Shown piece by piece: positions 15,418-23,127 of a stretch of 40,574 bases of DNA; position 1 is the first letter of the stretch, and each line of letters begins with the position of its first letter. Source of the DNA: an uncultured Collinsella sp. (GTDB lineage: Bacteria > Actinomycetota > Coriobacteriia > Coriobacteriales > Coriobacteriaceae). The stretch spans positions 1-40,574 of the forward strand of contig CATZMG010000009.1 in assembly GCA_958421655.1 (NCBI GenBank), read 5' to 3'. Position numbers and translations under genes: made by a program. The notes beneath the pieces were generated by a model. It saw only the letters and a list, made by a program, of their open reading frames with translations, ran no database searches and was not told the origin of the DNA.

Positions 15418-17028
15418 TTACAGAAGACTCTCGAACTTCAGAAGACTCTCGAACTTCTCGCGAACCTGCGGGACGGTAAGGCCGATGATGACCTGGATTG
15501 ACTGACCTTGGATCACCAAGCCATGCGTACCGATCGCCTTGAAGGAAGCCTCGGGTGCAACGACGCTCTTGTCCTTGACGTTAACGCGCAGACGGGTAGC
15601 GCAGTTAGTTACATCGATGATGTTATCCGTGCCACCGAGCAGATCGAGGATGTTCTCGGCAAGCACCAAGCGCTCATCATCTTTACTCTGGGCGACCGAT
15701 TTGCCAGCAGCAGCACCGCTCTGCTTTTGCTTGTAGTCGGCCTTGGACTTGAGCTCGACCTCAACATCGTCATCCTCGCGACCGGGGGTCTTAAAGTCGA
15801 ACTTGACGATCAGGAAACGGAAGACCACGACCCAAAGGGCGGTAAAGCACAGACCGACAAGGATGGAGATGGTGTACTGCAGACCGTGTGCGGCCCAAAG
15901 GGGCAGCCAGTCCCACGAGAGCATCGAGATGATGCCGCCGTCGAAGATGCCCACGACGCCAAGGAGGTTTTGAGCCATGCAGCCGAGCGCTCCGAGCACG
16001 CAGTGGACGACGAACAGGCCGGGCGCGATGAACAGGAAGGTGAAGTCAAGCGGCTCGGTGATACCGCAAAGCATAGCGGTAAGGGTGACGGGAATGAGCA
16101 GAGCCTTGACGCGCTGCTTGCGCTCGGGTTTGGCGGTCATATAAAACGCAATGGCGACGCCAAGCGAGCCGAAGACTTTAGTCCAACCAGGGCAGGTATA
16201 GGCAGCCCAGGGTGCGGCATCCTTAAGAGCAATGCTCGGATCGGCAGCCAGTTGGGGCAGGATGTTGGCCCAAGCGGCAAAGATGCCGCCGTTGACCGCC
16301 GCGTTGTCGTAATAGAACGGCGTATAGATAAAGTGATGCAGGCCTGTAGGAATCAGCACGCGCTCGAAGAAAGCAAAGACGCCCACGCCAAACGTACCGG
16401 CAGAAAGGATGAATCCCTGGAAGGCGGCGATAGCAGCCTGAACATGCGGCCACACCAGGCAGGCGATAAGAGCGACCGGAACCATAACGAAGAAACCGAT
16501 CATATAGATGAACACGGAGCCCGAGAACACGCCCAGCCACTCAGGAAGTTCGGTGTCGAAGAACTTGTTATGCAGCATCGTGGCGATACCAGAGATAATG
16601 AGCGCGCCCATGATGCCCATGTCAAGCGTTTTGATGCTTGCGATAGTGGCAAGACCAGTACCGCTGCCCGCCTCGACAGAGTAGTCAACACCAAAGACAG
16701 GGCCCCACTGCCCCAAGATTGTGCTTACAAAGTAGTTGAAGGTAAGGTAGATGGCCAAAGTCTCCATGCAGCAGCGAGCGTTCTGCTTGTTCGCGAGCGA
16801 GATTGGCAACGCTACGCAAAACAGCAACGGCATCTGGTTAAAGAGCGTCCAACCACCCTGGAGCAGCACATTCCAGCAATCAAACCAAAGATGACCCGCA
16901 GTGGCCATCTCGCCAAAGATCGCCTCGGTGGTAAACAACGTACCCAGGCCGACGACGATTCCGGAAAATGCGAAAAGAATTGCAGGCGTGTACATTGCAC
17001 CGCCGAAACGTTGTATCTTTTGCATCAT
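15418..17028 (-). CDS. PTS alpha-glucoside-type EIICB
   Basis: About 536 residues from the chosen start. The EIIC membrane part begins QKIQRFGGAMYTPAILFAFS, a characteristic start of the glucose/alpha-glucoside branch, and contains GTFGVGVFAFFERVLIPTGL and the GITEPLDFTFLFIAPG signature. A charged linker rich in Lys/Gln/Ala leads to an EIIB domain with phosphorylated Cys in VTNCATRLRVNV. No EIIA is present; a shared EIIA(Glc) elsewhere is needed. I start at ATG 17028 (GAGAGGGGGATTC upstream); the frame is open to ATG 17169, giving 583 residues, but no ribosome site is seen there. The last 12 residues are KFESLL twice, from an 18-bp tandem duplication. Confidence 0.9.
   Translation of the reverse strand: MMQKIQRFGGAMYTPAILFAFSGIVVGLGTLFTTEAIFGEMATAGHLWFDCWNVLLQGGWTLFNQMPLLFCVALPISLANKQNARCCMETLAIYLTFNYFVSTILGQWGPVFGVDYSVEAGSGTGLATIASIKTLDMGIMGALIISGIATMLHNKFFDTELPEWLGVFSGSVFIYMIGFFVMVPVALIACLVWPHVQAAIAAFQGFILSAGTFGVGVFAFFERVLIPTGLHHFIYTPFYYDNAAVNGGIFAAWANILPQLAADPSIALKDAAPWAAYTCPGWTKVFGSLGVAIAFYMTAKPERKQRVKALLIPVTLTAMLCGITEPLDFTFLFIAPGLFVVHCVLGALGCMAQNLLGVVGIFDGGIISMLSWDWLPLWAAHGLQYTISILVGLCFTALWVVVFRFLIVKFDFKTPGREDDDVEVELKSKADYKQKQSGAAAGKSVAQSKDDERLVLAENILDLLGGTDNIIDVTNCATRLRVNVKDKSVVAPEASFKAIGTHGLVIQGQSIQVIIGLTVPQVREKFESLLKFESLL
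15421..15456 (-). repeat. 18-bp tandem duplication at the 3' end of EIICB
   Basis: CAGAAGACTCTCGAACTT occurs twice in direct succession (15421-15438 and 15439-15456), directly before the stop codon. It adds six residues (KFESLL) to the EIIB domain tail without shifting the frame. It looks like a recent slippage event. Confidence 0.95.
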
Positions 17029-17175
17029 GACGGGGAATCCCCCTCTCTTCATTCGGAGCGCTGCGGTTTTGGCTTCACTCGAGACCGCAGACGCGCCGTT
17101 TGCGTGTACCTCGTGCAATAGGACGGGTGGGCCCGCTTCCCTGACTTCTTGCGCTTCTATTTTTATCATATCACT

Positions 17176-17189
17176 TATCTAGACAAGTT
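17176..17189. promoter_or_regulatory. GntR-type operator at the EIICB promoter
   Basis: TATCTAGACAAGTT, whose core TCTAGA is palindromic, is the exact reverse complement of the site at 17303. On the minus strand TTGACC (17213-17208) followed after 17 bp by TAACTT (17190-17185) is a candidate promoter, and the operator overlaps its -10. Two identical sites at the ends of one divergent region strongly suggest the GntR regulator encoded at 18476. Confidence 0.7.
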
Positions 17190-17302
17190 AATACGGTTTC
17201 TATGTTCGGTCAACGGTCGATAATTGACGATGAACGGTTTATTTCAAAGGTTTTGCCTGTTATTGCCTGTTTGTCTAAAACTTCTAAAACAAAATATTTA
17301 TC

Positions 17303-17316
17303 AACTTGTCTAGATA
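17303..17316. promoter_or_regulatory. GntR-type operator at the dehydrogenase promoter
   Basis: AACTTGTCTAGATA is the exact reverse complement of the site at 17176. It ends 3 bp before the -35 of the promoter at 17320, so binding would interfere with RNA polymerase. Confidence 0.7.
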
Positions 17317-17319
17317 GGC

Positions 17320-17348
17320 TTGTATAAGGATGTTTGCATACCTATACT
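17320..17348 (+). promoter_or_regulatory. Sigma-70 promoter of the zinc dehydrogenase gene
   Basis: TTGTAT (17320-17325), a 17-bp spacer and TATACT (17343-17348) make a good match to the vegetative consensus, 36 bp before the start codon. Confidence 0.65.
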
Positions 17349-17384
17349 TCATTACAACATTCACCGCCACGTTAAGGAGTCACC

Positions 17385-18410
17385 ATGAAAAGCGCGGTCT
17401 TCTATGGAAAGCACGATCTCAGGGTCGAGGATTCGACAAAACCGGCCGTGGGCAAGCGTGACGTTCTGATCAACGTCAAAGCTTGCGGCGTCTGCGGCAC
17501 CGACGTGCATATCTATGAAGGCGACAAGGGCGCAGCCGACGTTACCCCGCCCACAATCCTTGGTCATGAGTTCGCTGGCGTTATCGAGGCCGTGGGCTGC
17601 GATGTCACCGGCTTTAAGCCGGGCGATCGCGTGTGCATCGACCCAAACCATCCCTGCGGCTGCTGCGAACCCTGCCGTGACGGAATCAACCACTACTGCG
17701 AGCATATGACCGGCTACGGCACCACCGTTAACGGCGGCTTTGCGGAGTACTGCTCCGTCGATATGCAGCAAGTCTACAAGTTGGGCGAACACACCAGCTT
17801 CGAGCAGGGCGCCATGACCGAGCCCGTGGCGTGCTGCCTGCACGGCATCGATATGTGCAACATCAAGCCCGGCAGCACGGTTGTCGTCATCGGCGGTGGC
17901 ATGATCGGCCTACTCATGATGCAGCTCGCCAAAAACGCCGGCGCCACCAAGGTCGTCTTGCTCGAACCCGTCGAAGGCAAGCGCGAGGTTGCGCTCAAAC
18001 TCGGCGCCGACCTGGCAATTGATTCCATCCACGAGGACGTCCCGGCCCGCCTGAAGCAGGAGGGCGTCGGCAACGTCGATGTTGTAATCGAATGCGTCGG
18101 CAAGCCCGTCACCATCGAGCAGGCCATCCAGATCGCCGGCCACAAGGCTACGGTCATGATGTTCGGCCTCACCAAGCCCGATGAGACAATCACCGTCAAG
18201 CCCTTCGAGGTCTTCCAGAAGGAGCTCGTGCTCACCTCGTCCTACATCAACCCTTACACACAGCGTCGCGCGCTCGAGCTCATCGACTCTGGCAGGCTCG
18301 ACGTATCCTCGATGGTCGCCAAGGTGGCTTCCCTCGACGAGCTCGGTGCCATCCTGTCAGACCCAGCCCTGCGCGCCATGGGTAAATATATAATCGACCC
18401 CAGCAAGTAA
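17385..18410 (+). CDS. Zinc-dependent medium-chain alcohol/polyol dehydrogenase
   Basis: A 341-residue cytoplasmic oxidoreductase of the sorbitol/threonine dehydrogenase branch. The catalytic zinc ligands are Cys37 (ACGVCGTD) and His61-Glu62 (GHEFAGVIEAVG). The structural zinc site is the CxxCxxCx7C of residues 91-105. The NAD-binding Rossmann motif is VVVIGGGMIGLL, and an acidic residue in LLEPVE after the second strand indicates NAD preference. Start ATG has AAGGAG upstream. It is divergent from the EIICB-GH4 genes, sharing one control region with twin operators, so it probably oxidises a product or relative of the sugar imported by that PTS. Substrate is not certain. Confidence 0.88.
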   Translation: MKSAVFYGKHDLRVEDSTKPAVGKRDVLINVKACGVCGTDVHIYEGDKGAADVTPPTILGHEFAGVIEAVGCDVTGFKPGDRVCIDPNHPCGCCEPCRDGINHYCEHMTGYGTTVNGGFAEYCSVDMQQVYKLGEHTSFEQGAMTEPVACCLHGIDMCNIKPGSTVVVIGGGMIGLLMMQLAKNAGATKVVLLEPVEGKREVALKLGADLAIDSIHEDVPARLKQEGVGNVDVVIECVGKPVTIEQAIQIAGHKATVMMFGLTKPDETITVKPFEVFQKELVLTSSYINPYTQRRALELIDSGRLDVSSMVAKVASLDELGAILSDPALRAMGKYIIDPSK

Positions 18411-18475
18411 ATCGATCGACACCTGCGCGGGCGGCCCTCATCCGTCGTTCACGCACCCAGCTCTAGGAGACCGTC

Positions 18476-19231
18476 ATGGCGCGAGCCATCTTCCAAACTA
18501 TTTATGACAACGTGAAGCAGTCGATTGACGACGGCACATACGCCTATCAGAGCTATCTGCCTTCGGAGACTGAGCTCACGCAGCTGTTTGACTGTTCGCG
18601 CATGACGGTCCGCCGCGCCATCTCGATGCTTGCGGCAGATGGTTACGTGCTCCCCCAGCAAGGCAAAGGCATGCGCGTCATTCGCAACATCAGTGACGAG
18701 AAGAGTCGTGGCGGCGGCGGACTCGAGACCTTTAAGGAAATCGCGACCAGCCGAGGCTTTGAGCTCAAGACTGTCACCACCGTCTTTGAGCTCCTCGTCT
18801 GTAGCAAGGCACTCTCCAAGATTACCGGGTTTCCCGAAGGGTGTGAGCTCACACGCGCCAAACGCATCCGTTATGCAGACGGACATGCCGTGTGCTCCGA
18901 CGACTCCTATTACCTAAGCTCGCAGGTACCGGGGCTGACACCCGAGATTGTCAACGACTCGATCTATCGTTACCTCGAAGAAGACCTTGGCATTAAGATT
19001 GCCACGGGCAAACGCGACGTAACGATTGAGCATCCCACGCCCGAGGATACACGCGTACTCGATCTCGACGACTTTAACGCACTCGCCGTTGTACGCGGAC
19101 AGACCTACAACGCCGACGGCATCCTTATGGAATACACCGAGACAAAGCAGGTTCCCAGCTTCTTTTTACTCCATGAAACCGTGACGCGCAACGGCACCGG
19201 TCGAACCGGCCACCAAAGCAGCATGAACTAA
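18476..19231 (+). CDS. GntR/HutC-family (TreR-like) transcriptional regulator
   Basis: A 251-residue repressor. The N-terminal winged helix-turn-helix contains LPSETELTQLFDCSRMTVRR followed by AISMLAADGYVLPQQGKGMRV. The UTRA effector domain from about residue 85 contains LTRAKRIRYADGHAVCSDDSYY and ends near VTRNG. Such regulators bind a phosphorylated sugar and leave their operator. ATG with CTAGGAGACCGTC upstream; it is 65 nt after the dehydrogenase and likely in the same transcript. The paired TCTAGA-centred sites at 17176 and 17303 are its probable operators. Confidence 0.92.
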   Translation: MARAIFQTIYDNVKQSIDDGTYAYQSYLPSETELTQLFDCSRMTVRRAISMLAADGYVLPQQGKGMRVIRNISDEKSRGGGGLETFKEIATSRGFELKTVTTVFELLVCSKALSKITGFPEGCELTRAKRIRYADGHAVCSDDSYYLSSQVPGLTPEIVNDSIYRYLEEDLGIKIATGKRDVTIEHPTPEDTRVLDLDDFNALAVVRGQTYNADGILMEYTETKQVPSFFLLHETVTRNGTGRTGHQSSMN

Positions 19232-19240
19232 CCATCTATT

Positions 19241-19312
19241 AGTTGCGGTGGGATAGTTCCTAGAATTGCCAGCTTAAGGGCAAAACAGGAACTATTCCAC
19301 CGCAACTTTTTT
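19241..19312 (+). terminator. Long-stem terminator after the GntR gene
   Basis: The 21-nt arms 19241-19261 (beginning AGTTGCGGTGG) and 19287-19307 (ending CCACCGCAACT) pair with a single G-T wobble, and TTTTTT follows. A second hairpin (19313-19343) follows without a gap. Confidence 0.85.
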
Positions 19313-19343
19313 GGCCGGTGGGACAGCACCTGCCCCACCGGCC
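19313..19343. terminator. Second hairpin between the GntR gene and the convergent polyferredoxin gene
   Basis: GGCCGGTGGG (19313-19322) and CCCACCGGCC (19334-19343) are exact inverted repeats with an 11-nt loop. It has no T-run on the minus strand, where the polyferredoxin gene ends 20 nt before it. A terminator role for that gene is likely by position only. Confidence 0.5.
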
Positions 19344-19362
19344 ATCATTTACGCTCTTTTAG

Positions 19363-20616
19363 CTAGTCCGCGAGCTTCTCCACCTGATCGAGCATCTTGT
19401 CGAGTTTGGCCTTTGCTTCGGCCTTGACCTTCTCAGCTTCTTCGTGAGCCTTCGCCTTCTGGGCGGCCTTTTCCTCGGCTTCGGGATCGACAACGACCAG
19501 ATTGGACGCGTCGTGCTCAACAAGCTTGAGCGCATGCTCGGGACAAACCTTGACACAGGCACCGCAGCCTAAACAATACGTGGACTCCAACGCAAAGCGG
19601 CCGCTTCCCACCAAATCGCAGGCGAACGTGGGGCATACATTGACGCACTCGCCGCAAGAGGTGCACTTGTCAAAATCGCACTCCGGCGTGCTCACCTGCA
19701 TGTTCTGGGCAAGCTCGGGATGGTTTTGCAATGTCGAGAGCACCAGCTGCCGCCCGTGGGTGAGCGAACGGCGGCGCTTGGTCGTCGTGGTGCCGCACAT
19801 GGTGTTGAGCGTGCGCTCGAGCTGCGTGATCTGGTGACGGTGGGCCTTCAACTTCTGCGTCACCGAGGCCAGCGCCGCCGTCGCCGGATTGAGCTTGGTC
19901 ACCGTCAGGCCCGTGGTGCGGGCGATCTTTTCCATGTACTCCTTGCGCTCGTACTCGCGGCGCTTATGGCACTTGAGGCTCTTGGGGTCGACCTCCAGGC
20001 CCATACCCGTGCCGGACCACTCCTCGGCCTTCGCAATCGCCTCGCCCAGAATGTCCTCACCGCCGGTGTTGCGGCATTTTTCGCACACACCCAGCGGCAA
20101 ATACACACTCACGTTGGGATAGTCGGCCAGCACCGAAAACCAAGTCTCTGCCGTGATATCGCCCACGCAGGCAACGACGACCTCGTTTTTGCGCGGCATG
20201 CGCTTAAGGGCGCGTGTGCAGGTGACGTAAGCGGTCTCGTGGCTCGTAGCAGCAGAGACGATATCGTCATACAGGTTTTTGGGCGCCAAGCGCGGCGAGA
20301 TGATTGCCTCGGTCGGACAGGCAGCGGCGCACAGGCCGCACTTGCGACAGGAGTCGAGGATCTCGATGGAGTCTTCCTCGACCTCGATAGCGTTGACCGG
20401 GCACACGTCCATGCACGCGGTGCAGCCGCTCTTTTCGTTTTTGCAGGTCAAGCACGGAATAGTGTTGCCGCGCGGACGCTCCTTGTAGTCGGCAGGATTC
20501 CACTGCGGCGCCGATGGATCGAGTGCATCGGTCACGCCGCCAAGCGGGTTTTTAAGAAAGTCGAAACCCTTGCTGATCTCGATAATGTCATCAAACAGAT
20601 CGTGTTCCTGCGCCAT
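19363..20616 (-). CDS. Polyferredoxin: 4Fe-4S dicluster protein with a charged helical tail
   Basis: A 417-residue cytoplasmic iron-sulfur protein. Cluster sites near the N-terminus are Cys55, 58, 65, 68 and 72, then Cys90, 93, 96 and 100 (CRKCGLCAAACP). A second ferredoxin pair in the last third reads CTSCGECVNVCP and CLGCGACVKVCP. A middle region of ~190 residues includes CTRALKRMPRK, LGVCEKCRNTGG and helices. The C-terminal ~35 residues are a Lys/Glu/Ala-rich helix (coiled coil). Electron transfer is certain in kind, but the partner is unknown; no oxidoreductase subunit lies beside it. I start at ATG 20616 (GGGAGGGGCCGCGC upstream) rather than the open frame to 20646. Confidence 0.85.
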   Translation of the reverse strand: MAQEHDLFDDIIEISKGFDFLKNPLGGVTDALDPSAPQWNPADYKERPRGNTIPCLTCKNEKSGCTACMDVCPVNAIEVEEDSIEILDSCRKCGLCAAACPTEAIISPRLAPKNLYDDIVSAATSHETAYVTCTRALKRMPRKNEVVVACVGDITAETWFSVLADYPNVSVYLPLGVCEKCRNTGGEDILGEAIAKAEEWSGTGMGLEVDPKSLKCHKRREYERKEYMEKIARTTGLTVTKLNPATAALASVTQKLKAHRHQITQLERTLNTMCGTTTTKRRRSLTHGRQLVLSTLQNHPELAQNMQVSTPECDFDKCTSCGECVNVCPTFACDLVGSGRFALESTYCLGCGACVKVCPEHALKLVEHDASNLVVVDPEAEEKAAQKAKAHEEAEKVKAEAKAKLDKMLDQVEKLAD

Positions 20617-20767
20617 GCGCGGCCCCTCCCTGAGCAGTGCAAACAAGCAAGAGATAATGATACGCTATCGGCCCACGCCTCGGGCAAATTACACGCGGAG
20701 CATCTTTGCGGCAAATAGCCCATGGCCTATCGCCGCCTCGATTGCACAAGGTCAATCAAGCGCCAAA

Positions 20768-21835
20768 CTATGCCTCGCGCATGAGCTCGGCGAGCTTTTG
20801 CCTGGTCACCTTGGCCCGCTCGTTGGCCATATTGCGTTCGTTTCTAAAGGCCGCATCCGCAACGCTCATCAGGTCAGCATCGGAAATCCCGCCAAGGCCC
20901 AGCTCCGCGAGCGTCGTCGGCAGGCCGACGCGCTGGCAAAACTCGAGCACCTGATCAAGCTCGGGCGCACGCTCCAGGCGCAGCTGCACCACCAAGCCAA
21001 ATGCCACGGCCTCACCATGCATGGCCTTGCACTCGGGCAAAATCGTCAGGCCGTTGGCAATGGCATGGGCGAGCGCTAGGCCGCCACTCTCAAAGCCAAC
21101 ACCCGAGAGCAGAATATTGCACTCGATCAGACGCTCAACCGCCGGCGATATACGTCCCTTTCTGAGATCGCGCTTGGCAGCGACGCCGCACTCCATAAGC
21201 GTGTCATAGCAGGCACGAGCCGCAACCAAGGCCAAGTGTCCCGGCGCGCCGCCGTGCTCGTTGGCGCCGTGCGCCGCGGCGCACGAACGCGCCTCGAAGT
21301 ACGTTGCCAGCGCATCGCCCATACCAGCGACCGTCATACGCAGCGGGGCCGCCGCGACCACGCTGGTATCGACCACGACCAGGTCTGGATTCTTCTCGAG
21401 CATCAGATAGCGGTCGAACGACCCATCCTCGTGATACAGCACCGAAATCGCGCTGCACGGACCGTCCATCGAAGCCGCCGTGGGGCATACGCACAACGGC
21501 AACTCGGCATAAAACGCAACGGCCTTGGCGATATCGAGCATCTTGCCGCCGCCAATACCCACCACCATGTCGCAATACTCAGCCTGGGCTTCCTTAGCCA
21601 TTTCGACAACGGCCTCTTCCGTACACGGACCGTTATAAATCTTAAAGAACGGCTCGCTTAGATCTTCATCCAGAAATCCATCGACGATCTGCCTACACAG
21701 TCGATCCTCGGTGCCCTGGTCAAACAAGACATAGGCAGCGCAGCCCAACCATGACAAATACCTGCCCTGACGCGAAAGTTCGTCCGGCCCCTGAACATAC
21801 CGGCCGGGACCGCCATAAACCATGGGAAGCGCCAT
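20768..21835 (-). CDS. GldA-type glycerol dehydrogenase paralogue
   Basis: A 355-residue zinc/iron-dependent dehydrogenase of the GldA family, which oxidises glycerol or related diols with NAD+. The NAD-binding segment is VVGIGGGKMLDIAKAVA. Metal ligands are Asp174 (GMGDALATYFEA), His257 (ALAHAIANGL) and His273 (MHGEAVAFG). It is divergent in sequence from the neighbour at 21949 (shorter, several substitutions around the substrate pocket), so its substrate may differ. The ribosome site AAGGGCGG is weak. A terminator of the upstream gldA and a 9-bp inverted repeat lie in front of it, so it probably has its own promoter. Confidence 0.88.
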   Translation of the reverse strand: MALPMVYGGPGRYVQGPDELSRQGRYLSWLGCAAYVLFDQGTEDRLCRQIVDGFLDEDLSEPFFKIYNGPCTEEAVVEMAKEAQAEYCDMVVGIGGGKMLDIAKAVAFYAELPLCVCPTAASMDGPCSAISVLYHEDGSFDRYLMLEKNPDLVVVDTSVVAAAPLRMTVAGMGDALATYFEARSCAAAHGANEHGGAPGHLALVAARACYDTLMECGVAAKRDLRKGRISPAVERLIECNILLSGVGFESGGLALAHAIANGLTILPECKAMHGEAVAFGLVVQLRLERAPELDQVLEFCQRVGLPTTLAELGLGGISDADLMSVADAAFRNERNMANERAKVTRQKLAELMREA

Positions 21836-21865
21836 GCGAGAATCCGCCCTTCATCAAACAACGAT

Positions 21866-21896
21866 TGGTGCAAACTAACCTGACCCCTTTGCACCA
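21866..21896. promoter_or_regulatory. 9-bp inverted repeat upstream of the GldA paralogue
   Basis: TGGTGCAAA (21866-21874) and TTTGCACCA (21888-21896) are exact inverted repeats with 13 nt between, 31 bp from the start of the gene at 21835. It could be an operator; no regulator gene is adjacent. Confidence 0.4.
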
Positions 21897-21903
21897 TAGC
21901 AAA

Positions 21904-21936
21904 AAGGGGCAAAGCCATCTGCTGGCTTTGCCCCTT
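21904..21936 (-). terminator. Terminator of gldA
   Basis: AAGGGGCAAAGCCA (21904-21917) and TGGCTTTGCCCCTT (21923-21936) pair perfectly over a 5-nt loop. On the minus strand the T-run TTTTT follows, 12 nt after the gldA stop. Confidence 0.9.
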
Positions 21937-21948
21937 CCTTAGCTTGAT

Positions 21949-23049
21949 TTACTCATCCATGAGATAGTAGTGGCCCAATGCGTCGGCACCCAGGATGGCG
22001 TTTGCGACCATCTCGGGCGTCACCTCAAACGGCATGTTGCACATGGTGTCATCGGGCGCGCAGGCGGCCTCGGCAACAACCATGGCCTTCTCGCGCGTAA
22101 CCTCGGCAAGGCCCAGCTCCTTGAGCGTAACGGGCAGACCCAGCTCAATGCAGAAGCCCAAGACTTCCTCGAGCTTCTCGGTCGGAGCATCCTCGAGTAC
22201 CAGCTGGACGATGGTGCCGAAGGCGACCTTCTCGCCGTGGTACATGTTGTGGCACTCGGGCAGCATCGTCAGGCCATTGTGGATGGCATGAGCAGCAGCA
22301 AGGCCCGAGCTCTCAAAGCCAATGCCCGAAAGCAGCGTATTGGCCTCGATGATATGCTCCACGGCAGGCGTAAGCGCACCCTTCTCCAGCGCAACCTTGG
22401 CCTTGACGCCATCGGCCATGAGCGTCTCATAGCAGAGCTTGGCGAGCGCTAGGCCGGCCATTCCGCCCTTGCCGCCGGCGCAGGTGCCGCCGTCGGCATC
22501 GTGCGTCGCCTGAGCCTCGAAATAGGTTGCGAGCGCATCGCCCATACCGGAAACCGTCAGACGCACCGGGCTCGCCGCGATAACCGTCGTATCCATAAGG
22601 ACGATATTGGGGTTCGCCTTAAGGAAGAGGTACTTGTCGAACTGGCCGTCATCGGTATAGAGCACCGAAAGTGCCGAGCACGGTGCATCGGTCGAAGCAA
22701 TGGTGGGGCAAATGATAACCGGGGACTCCAGGTAATAGGCGACGGCCTTTGCGGTGTCGAGGATCTTTCCGCCACCGACGCCGACGATGATGTCGCAGCC
22801 GTTGTCGCGGGCGAGCGCAACCAGGCGATCGACCTCGCCCTTGGAGCACTCACCGTTAAAGTCCTCAAACAGCAGCTCGGCCTTGGCCTCGGCAAAGCCG
22901 CCCTCGATCTTGGCACCGACGCGCTTCTTGCCCGAAGGCGTCACGATGACGAGGGCCTTAGCGCCGAGCGGCTCGACATAGGAGCCGAGCTTGGCGAGCT
23001 CGTCCGGACCCTGGATGTACTTGCTGGGGCTATTGAAAATTGCAGCCAT
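21949..23049 (-). CDS. gldA: Glycerol dehydrogenase
   Basis: A 366-residue cytoplasmic NAD-dependent enzyme that interconverts glycerol and dihydroxyacetone. It begins FNSPSKYIQGPDELAKLGSY, the usual GldA start. NAD binding is IIVGVGGGKILDTAKAVAYY, and the metal ligands are Asp171, His254 and His271 (GMGDALATYFEA, AAAHAIHNGL, MYHGEKVAFG), all present. It is the canonical copy of the two in this window. It has its own terminator (21904-21936), and a terminator also precedes it, so it appears to be a single-gene unit. No dihydroxyacetone kinase is next to it. Confidence 0.92.
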   Translation of the reverse strand: MAAIFNSPSKYIQGPDELAKLGSYVEPLGAKALVIVTPSGKKRVGAKIEGGFAEAKAELLFEDFNGECSKGEVDRLVALARDNGCDIIVGVGGGKILDTAKAVAYYLESPVIICPTIASTDAPCSALSVLYTDDGQFDKYLFLKANPNIVLMDTTVIAASPVRLTVSGMGDALATYFEAQATHDADGGTCAGGKGGMAGLALAKLCYETLMADGVKAKVALEKGALTPAVEHIIEANTLLSGIGFESSGLAAAHAIHNGLTMLPECHNMYHGEKVAFGTIVQLVLEDAPTEKLEEVLGFCIELGLPVTLKELGLAEVTREKAMVVAEAACAPDDTMCNMPFEVTPEMVANAILGADALGHYYLMDE

Positions 23050-23074
23050 AACTATCCCATTCTCTAAAAAAGAA

Positions 23075-23106
23075 AGGGGCTCCGTACGGATACGTGCGGA
23101 GCCCCT
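23075..23106 (-). terminator. Terminator of the iron alcohol dehydrogenase gene
   Basis: AGGGGCTCCG (23075-23084) and CGGAGCCCCT (23097-23106) pair around a 12-nt loop. On the minus strand TTTCTTTTTTAG follows. It lies 21 nt after the stop codon and upstream of gldA. Confidence 0.9.
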
Positions 23107-23127
23107 CGTTACGATAACAAGAGTCGA

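Noticed and set aside
17029..17169. Longer N-terminus of EIICB (start at 17169)
   Set aside because: No Shine-Dalgarno precedes ATG 17169, the start would almost abut the operator, and family members begin at MQKIQRFGG.
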